Below are positions 21,801-31,955 of a stretch of DNA of 64,000 nucleotides, in pieces. The stretch spans positions 1,116,001 to 1,180,000 of the forward strand of contig WOAB01000506.1 of NCBI GenBank assembly GCA_027886185.1. Direction: 5' to 3'. The position numbers and the translations under genes were made by a program. Below the pieces are notes generated by a model. The model was not told where the DNA came from, made no database searches, and saw only the letters and a list, made by a program, of their open reading frames with translations. The stretch comes from Rheum nobile. Its lineage: Eukaryota; Streptophyta; Magnoliopsida; Caryophyllales; Polygonaceae. The number at the start of each line of letters is the position of its first letter. The first letter of the stretch is position 1.

Positions 21801-24800
21801 TTATAGTTCCGTAAAAGAAGATCGTTCATGTACTAAGACTATTAAGAAACAATATTTTTATTTTTTCGCTCCATAAGATACACTATCAGTTTTTGATGTT
21901 GAGATGGGTCTACCATTTCGTGTGTCAACAGTATCCCGGTCTGGATGTAGAGCGGGTTCAACCGGTCAAATCAGACAATCAAGACCTAAAAAAAGATAAA
22001 CTATATCATTACAACAAGAGAGTATTGATCTTTCATTTGTGTAAAAAAGAGGGCCTAATAAATAGTCATTTTTATGATTACATTTTCTTTTAAAAACAAA
22101 TAAATATTTTTTAAAATAATAATGAGTGACCCGTGTGTAGCACGGGCATAAACACTAGTATATTTAAAAGTTAGCATTCTAGGTCATTGAATGCTAACTT
22201 TTAAAGATGAATTAGTTTTATTTTCATTTCATGCCTTATTTATTTAGCACGAAATTTAAACAATTTCTCAAATTCAAAAAGTACTAAAGTGACAATTTCA
22301 TATATTAACAATTATATTTAATCTATAATCATCTATATAATATATAAAGTTTTTGATTCACAATTATATACAATTACTACATATTAATCAATTAAAAGTC
22401 CTCATTTTCATATCGTTGTATAACTCTTATATCTTCACGTTAAATTTTCAACATAGTTCAATTTATATTTCTATTAAACATGAAAAACAACCATCTATTT
22501 ATATATATATATTTAAAGGTTAGCATTCTAGGTCATTCAATGCTAACTTTTAAAGATGAATTAGTTTTTATTTTCATTTCATGCCTTATTTATTTAGCAC
22601 AAAATTTAAACAATTTCTCAAATCCAAAAAGTACTAAAGTGACAATTTCATATATTAACAATTATATTTAATCTATAATCGTCTATATAATATATAAAGT
22701 TTTTGATTCACAATTATATACAATTACTACATATTAATCAATTAAAAAGTTCTCATTTTCATATCGTTGTATAACTCTTATATCTTCACGTTAAATTTTC
22801 AACATAATTCAATTTATATTTCTATTAAGCATGAAAAACAACCATATATATATATATATATATCTATATATATATTTAAAAGTTAGCATTTTAGGTCATT
22901 GAATGCTAACTTTTAAAGATGAATTAGTTTTTATTTTCATTTCATGCCTTATTTATTTAGCACAAAATTTAAACAATTTCTCAAATCCAAAAAGTAGTAA
23001 AGTGACAACTTCATATATTAACAATTATATTTAATCTATAATCGTCTATATAATATACAAAGTTTTTGATTCACAATTATATACAATTATTACATATTAA
23101 TCAATTAAAAAGTCCTCATTTTCATATCGTTGTATAACTCTTATATCTTCACGTTAAATTTTCAACATACTTCAATTTATATTTCTATTAAGCATGAAAA
23201 ACAACCATCTATATATATATATTTAAAAGTTAGCATTCTAGGTTATTGAATGCTAACTTTTAAAGATGAATTAGTTTTTATTTTCATTTCATGCCTTATT
23301 TAATTAGCACAAAATTTAAACAATTTCTCAAATACAAAAAGTACTAAAGTGACAATTTCATATATTAACAATTATATTTAATCTATAATCGTCTATATAA
23401 TATACAAAGTTTTTGATTCACAATTATATACAATTACTACATGTTAATCAATTAAAAAGTCCTCATTTTTCATATCGTTGTATAACTCTTATATCTTTAC
23501 GTTAAATTTTCAACATAGTTCAATTTATATTTCTATTAAGCATGAAAAACAACCATCTATATATATATATTTAAAAGTTAGCATTCTAGGTCATTGAATG
23601 CTAACTTTTAAAGATGAATTAGTTTTTATTTTCATTTCATGCCTTATTTATTTAGCACAAAATTTAAACAATTTCTCAAATCCAAAAAGTACTAAAGTGA
23701 CAATTTCATATATTAACAATTATATTTAATCTATAATCGTCTATATAATATACAAAGTTTTTGATTTACAATTATATACAATTACTATATATTAATCAAT
23801 TAAAAAGTCCTCATTTTCATATTGTTGTATAACTCTTATATATTCACGTCAAATTTCATTATAGTTCAATTTATATTTCTATTAAGTATGAAAAACAACC
23901 ATCTATATATATATTTAAAAGTTAGCATTCTAGGTCATTGAATAATAACTTTTAAAGATGAATTAGTTTTTATTTGCATTTCATGCCTTATTTATTTAGC
24001 ACAAAATTTAAACAATTTCTCAAATCCAAAAAGTACTAAAGTGACAATTTCATATATTAACATTTATATTTAATCTATAATCGTCTATTTAATATACAAA
24101 GTTTTTGATTCACAATTATATACAATTACTACATATTAATCAATTAAAAAGTTCTCATTTTCATATCGTTGTATCTCTTATATCTTCACGTTAAATTTTT
24201 AACATAGTTCAATTTATATTTCTATTAAGCATGAAAAACAACCATTTCTATATATAAAAAAGTTAATATTCTAGGTCATTGAATGCTAACTTTTAAAGAT
24301 GAATTAGTTTTTATTTTCATTTCATGCCTTATTTATTTAGCACAAAATTTAAACAATTTCTCAAATCCAAAAAGTACTAAAGTGACAATTTCATATATTA
24401 ACAATTATATTTAATCTATAATCGTCTATATAATATACAAAGTTTTTGATTCACAATTATATACAATTACTACATATTAATCAATTAAAAAATTCTCATT
24501 TTCATATCGTTGTATAACTCTTATATCTTCACTTTAAATTTTCAACATAGTTCAATTTATATTTCTATTAAGCATGAAAAACAACCATCTATCTATATAT
24601 ATTTAAAAGTTAGCATTCTAGGTAATTGAATGCTAACTTTTAAAGATGAATTAGTTTTTATTTTCATTTCATGCCTTATTTATTTAGCACAAAATTTAAA
24701 CAATTTCTCAAATCCAAAAAATACTAAAGTGACAATTTCATATATTAACAATTATATTTAATCTATAATCGTCTATATAATATACAAAGTTTTTGATTCA

Positions 24801-24994
24801 CAATTATATACAATTACTATATATTAATCAATTAAAAAGTACTCATTTTTATATCGTTGTATAACTCTTATATCTTCACGTTAAATTTTCAACATAGTTC
24901 AATTTATATTTCTATTAAGCATGAAAAACAACCATCTATCTATATATATTTAATAGTTAGCATTCTAGGTCATTGAATGCTAACTTTTAAAGAC
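18874..24994 (+). repeat. Tandem array of ~345-bp Helitron-5'-end units
   Basis: Units begin near 18874, 19217, 19564, 19919, 20269, 20612, 22159, 22494, 22844, 23208, 23556, 23902, 24247, 24588 and 24935 (last partial). Most begin A|TCTATATATA..TTTAAAAG, like plant Helitron 5' ends. A hairpin follows (AAAAGTTAGCATTC / GAATGCTAACTTTT). Units then run through a conserved AT-rich body to GCATGAAAAACAACC. Length is 335-355 bp and identity is high. Only the sixth unit continues into extra sequence with a 3' terminus. No open frame is conserved. Confidence 0.85.
20612..22158 (+). mobile_element. Non-autonomous Helitron copy with canonical 3' terminus
   Basis: The sixth array unit (starting TCTATATC, rearranged near 20640-20760) does not stop at the usual unit end but continues for about 1.1 kb. 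It ends in the hairpin CCCGTG-TGTAG-CACGGG (22130-22146), then CATAAACA and CTAG (22155-22158), followed by T. Hairpin plus CTRR plus T is the standard Helitron 3' end. No Rep/helicase sequence is present. Confidence 0.8.
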
Positions 24995-25532
24995 AAAATC
25001 AAAGGCTTAAATAGGCCTAAAGGTATAGTTTGCATATAAGGTTAATTTATCACCTTTAGTATATAATATGTTAGATTTTCCGATCGTTTTTACTATAGGG
25101 TTTATAAAACAGTATAAAATACATAAGTATAATTATAGGATACTTTATAATCTAAATAATTAATTATATATATGTTTAGATAATATATATAACTAGAAAT
25201 CAAAGGCCTCCGGGTTTTGATTTCTAGTTATATATATGTTTAGATTAAGACACCTCGTTTGGACATGACAACTTGTAAGTATTGAAATCATACTTATAAA
25301 TTATATTATCAAACTTTAATTAAAAAATAGGTAGCCCAAATCGAGCATATATTTAATTAAACTATATATACGAATATTATAAACTAAACTAAAAATTGTG
25401 TTTATATATCCTTGTAATTTACGTATAGTGCTGGATTAATTTATACCCACTTGACCTGGAGAAACGTGCCGCCTAGTTGAATTGATTGAACAGGGCAAGT
25501 TAGCATAATTAATAATTGATGGATTATTTAAC
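24995..25532. other. Intergenic, with a strong hairpin
   Basis: A hairpin at 25184-25236 pairs ATAACTAGAAATCAAA with TTTGATTTCTAGTTAT around GGCCTCCGGG. No gene is seen. The left part directly abuts the truncated last Helitron unit. Confidence 0.6.
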
Positions 25533-25796
25533 TCAAACCTTATCAAGGGCAACGTCTACTATATGAGCATCCTTAGCAACTTCCTTGGCAACTTTCTCTA
25601 CGAAAACCGCGGCGGCGTGGACTTTCGAATTCTCCGGGGTGTGGTCAGCCACGGCATCGGCCACCTTCTCCACCTGATCCGCCACCTTCTCCACCACCTC
25701 TGCCACCCGATCTGCCGTCTTCACCACCACCTCGAACTCATCTACGTACGTACATTTCCCACGTAGCTTTAGTACTTTTTGATCGAAATCACAATA

Positions 25797-25838
<42 letters not shown>

Positions 25839-26393
25839 GAGAGGTTTATATATGATCGATAGTACGTACCTTTTAGCTTGAGGAGAGGAGCCCATTTGCT
25901 CTTGACAAATGATAGTAGTACAGCTACCAGCGTCCCCACCACCCATGTTTTCCTGCTAATATATCAATCATATAAAAATCATGTTACAATTTCAATCGAA
26001 GTTTAGTTCTTGATTTTGCATATTTCGAGTCCATCCATTGTAGTAAAGATGGAAATTAATTATTAATTACATGTATATGATGAAATAGGCTTACCAATGA
26101 CGAGAAGGAGGGCCGGAAGGGAGTGGTATGAGCGGCGGAGGTCCTTCTGGTAGAACACTACTTCGAACCCTCGTGTCTTTACCTCTTCTGTAATTGAGAA
26201 AATCAGTATATAAATAAAGTCGAAGCGAAATAGGGTTGAGGAGTTACCTTATTTGTATGGAATGAGCGAGGTTGAGATGGAAGGCGACATGGCTACAAAT
26301 GCGATAGGAGTTGAGGATGTTGCCGAATGAAAGATGAGGTTGCCTACGGGATGGATTCTGGGGGAGGGAAAAGCTGCTGCAGCCACCGGACAT
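25533..26393 (-). CDS. Small protein with one membrane segment and heptad-rich helical tail, probably plastid-targeted; function unknown
   Basis: Four exons fit GT-AG rules and keep frame: 26393-26248, 26187-26095, 25952-25870, 25741-25533 (531 nt, 176 aa). Exon 1 (MSGGCSSFSLPQNPSRRQ) looks like a transit peptide. Exon 2 gives a Pro-rich stretch (LPEGPPPLIPLPSGPP). Exon 3 gives a hydrophobic segment (TWVVGTLVAVLLSFVKSKW, about residues 82-100). Exon 4 gives an amphipathic repeat of VAEVVEKVADQVEKVADAVA type, ending AHIVDVALDKV. Plant genomes have small uncharacterised proteins with this plan; I do not know a demonstrated function. The organelle is inferred from composition only. Confidence 0.7.
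25800..25832. repeat. (AT)n microsatellite
   Basis: About 16 AT dinucleotides lie in the last intron of the four-exon gene, a likely length-polymorphic site. Confidence 0.9.
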
Positions 26394-26756
26394 TTGGGTG
26401 TACGTACGTTTCAACAAGTCTAGCTTCCGATTGTTTTTTTTTTCAGCGCTAACTCCAGTTTGTACGTGTTATATAGAGACAAAACAGTTTTGATCCCAAA
26501 AATATGGGAAATTTAATGAGCTACGTTTAGTTATTTGACCAGCTGCTACGGATATAAAATTATGGAATTAAACAGAGAATTAATCTAACTAATCCCTAAT
26601 AAAGATTTAAATAACGTGTTGTATAATTGTTTTGACTGGTAGCCGAAGAGGGACTTTAAACTCAAATTAATTAATTTATAATTTTCGATAAGACATGTGG
26701 TATAATCGGGGAACAAAACATACAATAAATATACGTAGGTCAAATGGTGAAAGCAA
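26394..26756. other. Upstream region of the four-exon gene
   Basis: Contains repeated TACGTACG just above the start (about 26402-26409) and AT-rich sequence. No further gene is seen before the Pack-MULE. Confidence 0.4.
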
Positions 26757-26765
26757 TTAAAAATA

Positions 26766-27991
26766 CGGGAATTCCGCGAGGTGACCCTGAGGTTTTGCAA
26801 ATTCTACGAGGTGTCCACAAGTTTAGACTATTCCGCGAGATAACCCTGAATTTTTTTAAAAGTCCGTCAAACGACCCTCCGTTATCTTTTCCGTTAAAAT
26901 ACAGTTAATTAATTTTTTTTTAAATAATAATTTATTGTTATTTAAATTTTAAAAGAAAAGGAAAAAAATTACAGCACCTGGGTTTGGGACGACGCGGAGA
27001 GGGACGTCGGGGACAACGCGGAGAGGGACAACATCGGGAGCGGGACTTTGCCGGAAGCACGACTTCGCCGGGAGCGCGACTTCGTCGGGAGCCATAGCCA
27101 ATGGCTTCTCCTCTGCTCCTCCACTTTTCCCTCACTCTCCTACTTCTTCTCCTCCCCCGCTCTGCCTTCTGCCTCTGTAGCTCCCCGCCGCTCATCTTTA
27201 ACTTCGGAGATTCCAACTCCGACACTGGAGGTCTCGCCCCTGGCCTCGACTTCCCCGTAAATCCTCCAAACGACCGCCTCTTCTTCGGCAGATCCACCGG
27301 ACGCCTCTCCGATGGCCGCCTTCTCCTCGACTTCCTCTGTAAGCCCGTCTCATTCACAATCTTCATCTCCTGCAAGCAAAAGCTTAGAAACGTTTGCTCT
27401 TCTTCTTGTGTTGTCGAGATTTTTATCAATTTTCTGCTACTATTCTCGTTACTTTGCTTGATTTTTCCGGATTAATTGCTAGAGTAGTATTCTTGTACAT
27501 GGCTAGATTTTTTTCCAGAATGTCATCATTCTCGTTACTTTGCTTGATTTTTCCAGAATGTACATCGCCAACGATGTGCTGGCGATGTGTTCACTGTTCA
27601 GTCCATCCCGGCAAAGTCCCGCTCCTGACGTCGTCCCTCTTTGCGTTGTCCCCGGCGTCTCCCCGGCGTCCCTCTCCGCGTCGTCCCAATCCCAGGCGCC
27701 GAAGAGGGTCGTGTTGTGTTGAGAGAAGAGGCTACGAACAATTTTCTTTGTTTTGTTTTTAAAATTTTTTAATTAATATTTAATGGCTGTAATTTTTTTT
27801 CCTTTTTTTAAAAAATTTAAATAACAATAAATTGTTAAAAAAAATTAAATTAACTGTATTTTAACGGAAAGATAACGGAGGGTCGTTTAACGGACTTTTT
27901 AAAAAACTCAGGGTTACCTCGCGGAATAGTCTAAACTTATGGACACCTCGCGAAATTTGGAAAATCTCAGGGTTATCTCACATAATTCCCG
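26766..27991. mobile_element. Pack-MULE carrying a GDSL esterase/lipase first exon
   Basis: Perfect 9-bp target duplications TTAAAAATA flank it (26757-26765, 27992-28000). Terminal inverted repeats of at least 190 bp start CGGGAATT and contain GAGGTGTCCA, AGTTTAGACTATTCCGCGAG and GACCCTCCGTTATC. Pairing continues into GC-rich inner sequence (GGGACGACGCGGAGAGGGAC at about 26986-27005, inverted near 27670-27690). No transposase is present. These are the hallmarks of a non-autonomous Mutator-like element with captured host sequence. Confidence 0.88.
27101..27338 (+). pseudogene. Captured exon 1 of a GDSL-type esterase/lipase
   Basis: The ATG at 27101 starts a signal peptide (LLLHFSLTLLLLLLPRSAFC), followed by the GDSL block NFGDSNSDTGG with its catalytic Ser, then RLFFGRSTGRLSDGRLLLDFL. 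The frame runs 79 codons to a donor (CTCT|GTAAGC) at 27339, the usual end of exon 1 in this family. What follows is intron-like sequence with a short direct repeat (TTACTTTGCTTGATTTTTCC, twice) and no further lipase exons. The later blocks and the catalytic Asp/His are absent, so no active enzyme is expected from this copy. Confidence 0.85.
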
Positions 27992-28223
27992 TTAAAAATA
28001 TATAGGTCTCGATCAATACCATTGTATTACAATCCTAAATGATTTTGTACGATGATTATATATATGATCTTGTTGATTTGATACTGGTACCCATTAATCA
28101 AAAGGCCCAACAAGATTGGATCGAGAGGGCTTAATTGGTTGGAGCACTAGATTAAAGTGGAATGGAGCGGATCGATCCAACAAGATTGGTCGGATTGTTA
28201 AATTGTTAAAGGGCTCAACTATT

Positions 28224-28410
28224 CGGCGCATAGGCATTTTTGCCTTTTGGCGCATAGAGCCGCGCGTAACGTGAGAATAGACTTCCCACGTTACGCGTCG
28301 ATACTGACCCATTCAAGACCCACACGTAACGTGTGAATTGGCTCCACACGTTACGTGTGGGATCGGTTCACACGTTACGTGTGACATTGTATCACACGTA
28401 ACGTGTGGGA
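28224..28410. repeat. Left terminal region of the MULE with ACGT palindromes
   Basis: After the TIR core come about six forms of CACACGTAACGTGTG or CCACACGTTACGTGTGG (near 28268, 28286, 28322, 28345, 28367, 28393), some imperfect. The right end (36120-36240) carries the matching set. Confidence 0.8.
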
Positions 28411-28417
28411 ATCTGGC

Positions 28418-28424
28418 TATAAAA
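28418..28424 (+). promoter_or_regulatory. TATA box for the PMD gene
   Basis: TATAAAA lies immediately after the palindrome cluster. A leader with three copies of a ~24-bp repeat (CTCCTTGCCCCTCCCGCGTA, 28476-28548) follows. A likely leader intron runs from the GTAAGG donor near 28542 to CCGCAG|ATGG at 29153. Confidence 0.6.
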
Positions 28425-28945
28425 GCCAGATTCGGCTCCTCCTCTTCATTCATCACCATAACTCAGCCGCTGCGCCTCCTTGCCCCTCCCGCGTAACGTC
28501 TCCTTGCCCCTCCCGCGTAACGCCTCCTTGCCCCTCCCGCGTAAGGTTAGTTCCTAGAAATAATTATTTGATTTTGTTTTTAATAAATTTAAAGTGTTTT
28601 GTTAGGAATTGTAGATCCACACAAAGTGTTTGGTTAGGTAGATCTAGGTTTGGATGGTAGATCTACGATGTGGAGATGATTTGGATGGTAGATCTAGGTT
28701 TTGTAGAAGTTTTTGTGATGTTTATGAATTTGGTTAGGTAGATCTAGGTTTGTTGACATTTTGTGTGGAAAAATGAAAGTGGAAGTGATGATATTGTTAG
28801 ATTGGTAAAAATTGTGGATTTGTTGTTGAATTTTGGGTATATTTGATAAAAAAAATAAAAAATCGGACTGTCTCGCCGGAGAAGACGACCGGAAAGTTGC
28901 CGGAATATCGCCGGAAAGTCGCCGACGGCTTGCCGGTGAAATTGG

Positions 28946-29068
28946 AATGTGCACATTCACACGTAACGTGTGAATGTGCACCACGCGTTACGTGTGAGAG
29001 CAAGTCACACGTAACGTGTGAATGTGCACCAAGCGTTACGTGTGAGAACAAGTCACACGTAACGTGTG
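28946..29068. repeat. Second cluster of CACACGTAACGTGTG palindromes, in the leader intron
   Basis: At least three perfect CACACGTAACGTGTG copies alternate with CGCGTTACGTGTGAG-type variants at ~24-bp spacing, separated by AATGTGCACCA and AGCAAGT. Confidence 0.85.
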
Positions 29069-29153
29069 AATTTGCATTTTTTTTGATATCTTTAACGTTG
29101 ATTTTCTGTTTGTTGATTTTTGTTGATTAAAATGTGTTGATATGTAACCGCAG

Positions 29154-31711
29154 ATGGAACCTGGGGAAAGAACTGAACGCAGGATACGTCGCAACCTTGT
29201 ACGCCAACAGTCGTATGTGACTGGCGAAGAGGTCAAAAGGTCGGAAAGGAGGCAACAGAGGGATGTGTGCTACCGGGATGATGAGACCGGCGCATACCAG
29301 ATTGGAGCAGGTAGCAGTACTGGGGCTGGTTTAGGGTTTCAAACTGGAGTCGGTAGCAGTAGTGGGGCTGCTGGCGCTGCTGGCGATACTGGCATGATAG
29401 GAGTGCATAGCCTAATGGCAGTGCCGTCGTTTATTGGGGGTAGAGCAGGCTCTGAGCCTCCGAGGGACCCAGACTATGAAGGAAGTCCGCTGCATTGTTA
29501 TTCTGATACAATAGATCAGAATAACTATTACGGGCGGAATTTTAGTCTGCCGGTACTACCGCCGCATGTGAGCCGTCATCATAGCCCGATGGATTATTAT
29601 CAGGGAGATGAGGAGCAGGACAACCCGTGGGAGAACCCGGCAGTGTACCCGAACGCTGCCTATCATCAGCCTATGGTAAGTACATTTAGTATAACATGCA
29701 TTTGTTTACAATTCATTATTGCATCTGATCTATTTAATAAATGTAGGATCATGCCTGTACATGGGGGACTCAGGACCAGGGGACTCAGGACCAGGGGACT
29801 CAGGACCAGTCCAGCAATGCCTGGATTCCAAGAGAAGACGCCCCAAACACGGCGGGCGAGGAGCCGGGCGAGGAGCCTCAGGAAGCCTCTTCTTCGCGGG
29901 GAAAACCACCCCGGTCAAAGAAGAATGTCAGATACGACCCTGAACTGGTGGTGAGCGTTCCTGGAGGTCCGGAGAGACCTGAACTCCTAAAGAGTTTTGT
30001 AAACCACGTGGCGTACCTCCTTTACCAGCGCGTTGTAAGTTGCACGTAACACAATTTTTTTAATTATTAATCTTGTTTTAAATAAGTCTGTATGATTGCT
30101 TAATTATGTTCATATACAGTCGGTGCAACCCTTGAGGTTCCAGCAGCGAGGCAAGCAGTTACGCTCATGGCGTCTCACAACGGAAGACGCGTGGGGTAGC
30201 ATGGCGTTGGCGTCCGGGCTATGTCATCTATCGGACATCATGCATGAGCATGTGGATGAGACGCTGATTGGTGCCTTCGTCGAGCGTTGGCAACCGGAAA
30301 CCAACTCATTCCATATGCCATGGGGAGAGATGACTATAACTCTCCATGATGTGTGGATGATCCTTGGGCTTAACATACAAGGGCAAGACATGGGTCCCCC
30401 AAAGAAATGGCACGAGCAGCTGAGCCGCAATGATTTGAAGAAGGCGTTGATGGAGCAGACGCATGAGTTTTTTGAGCTGGAGGATGGTGCTATCGTCGTC
30501 GGTAACTTGCACGCGGGAGATTTTAAGACTCATTGCGAGGAGTTGGCGTCGAAGAAGCTGGCGGCTGGGTTCTTGCTGTACTTGGTGGGGTCTGCCCTCT
30601 TTCCTGACAAGTCTCAGCATCGCTTGCCCGTTTATTACACTCCGTTCGTGACTGATCTCACAAAAGTCACGAACTATGCATGGGGTACCGGTGTTCTTGC
30701 ACACGTGTACCGCAGCTTGGGCGAGTGCACAAGAAAAGAGGCACGGGTCATGTCCACATGTTTCACTCTGATCCAGGTATTAAATGGCTTGAATAAAAAT
30801 ATCTAAATTTTTGTTATAGATATATTATATGTTTGTTATGTAGGGAATTGACACATGTGTAATTATTTTGTAGTCATGGATATATCAGTACTTTCCCATG
30901 TTTAGACCTGCACAGAGTGTTTACTGGGACCCACAACAACCGATCCCATACGCCAGAAAATGGGACATGTCACATGAACCCAACCGGACCAGGAATTATA
31001 AGGAGGAGCTGGATGGGATGCATGCTGATAGTGTAAGTGCATATACGGTCCTTATCTATTATGTTAAAATATATATGCATGATAAGTTGTTTGAAATTCA
31101 ATTGTGTTTAGGTTGAGTGGATGCCATACGGCTCCATTGACTTCAATAATGAGATGTTTGCTTCATCGCGATTTCATGGAGTCATATCCTGTTTGTGGGT
31201 CACCGAGCCTTACATGCCGGATCGAGTAGCTCGGCAGTTTGGGCGTGCACAACAATGTCCAAGACCACCGATTGTTCCCATTAAGGCATGGAGGGGCGTG
31301 AAGATTAGCAGTTACACGGTGGAGTACGATAGATCCTTGCATGCATGGAATGCCCGCAATGAACATTCCATTAGCCTGCAAGCCATGGGTCCTCCAGTCC
31401 GTCAACACCACCAGTGTACCGATGATTACATGCAGTGGTACCTCCAGCATACACATCCATTCATCATCCCTCAAGAGGATCGTTACACTCAGCAGCAGGT
31501 AAGTAATCATGTAATTATATCCTGTTTATTTTTGACTTCGTGTATGTTTATTAATCGTATCCACTTATCTTCTGTGCAATGCCTTGATAGTTGCTATTCA
31601 CGTATGGATCCATATCGCGATCATCACCATGGAGATGACCGATGTGAAGACGTAGCCGAGGCGTTACGGCAATCATTGGAGCAAATGTATCCCTTCCTTT
31701 CGAACCATTGA
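29154..31711 (+). CDS. Plant mobile domain (PMD / MAIN-like) protein of a MULE
   Basis: Exons read as 29154-29675, 29747-30034, 30120-30776, 30874-31032 and 31112-31498, all phase 0 with GT-AG borders, plus a last exon from 31591. The N-terminal ~250 residues are low-complexity (Gly/Ser-rich, GTQDQ repeated three times, basic SRGKPPRSKKN). The PMD follows from about residue 255: FVNHVAYLLYQRV, ALASGLCHLSDI, FVERWQPETNSFHMPWGEMT, TLHDVWMILGL, YLVGSALFPD and PYGSIDF. PMD proteins occur both as host silencing factors (MAIN/MAIL) and inside transposons. If the last exon starts at 31591 the protein ends after 15 more codons (31638); another frame stays open to 31711, so the C-terminus is uncertain. 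Gene reading is otherwise intact. Confidence 0.82.
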
Positions 31712-31738
31712 ACTTGGCTGCTTCGTCATTTGAGCATT

Positions 31739-31955
31739 AGTTTGAATGTTTTGTTGAAATTTGAATGTTATGACTTGAGTTTGAATGTGTTTGTTGAAGT
31801 TTGAATGTTATGACTTGAGTTTGAATGTTTTGTTGAAGTTTGAATGTTATGACTTCAGTTTGAATGTTTTGGGGAAGTTGTTTGGATTATGACAACAATA
31901 GGAATGTCGTACTCATTGCAGCATACTATAGGAATGTCATACTCATTGCATCATA
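31739..31955. repeat. Tandem minisatellites between the two convergent MULE genes
   Basis: A ~38-bp unit (GAAGTTTGAATGTTATGACT and TTTGAATGTTTTGTT) repeats about 3.5 times at 31739-31873, then a ~30-bp unit (AGGAATGTCGTACTCATTGC) twice at 31893-31950. Confidence 0.8.

Noticed and set aside
18874..24994. CRISPR-like array or centromeric satellite
   Set aside because: Units are ~345 bp without short repeats and unique spacers, in a plant genome, and carry Helitron termini; centromere identity has no support here.
26938..27429. 163-codon Arg-rich minus-strand frame
   Set aside because: Antisense to the GDSL exon and TIR sequence of the Pack-MULE.
28946..29068. CRISPR-like short repeats with spacers
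   Set aside because: Repeats are 15-bp palindromes with near-identical spacers inside a plant transposon leader.
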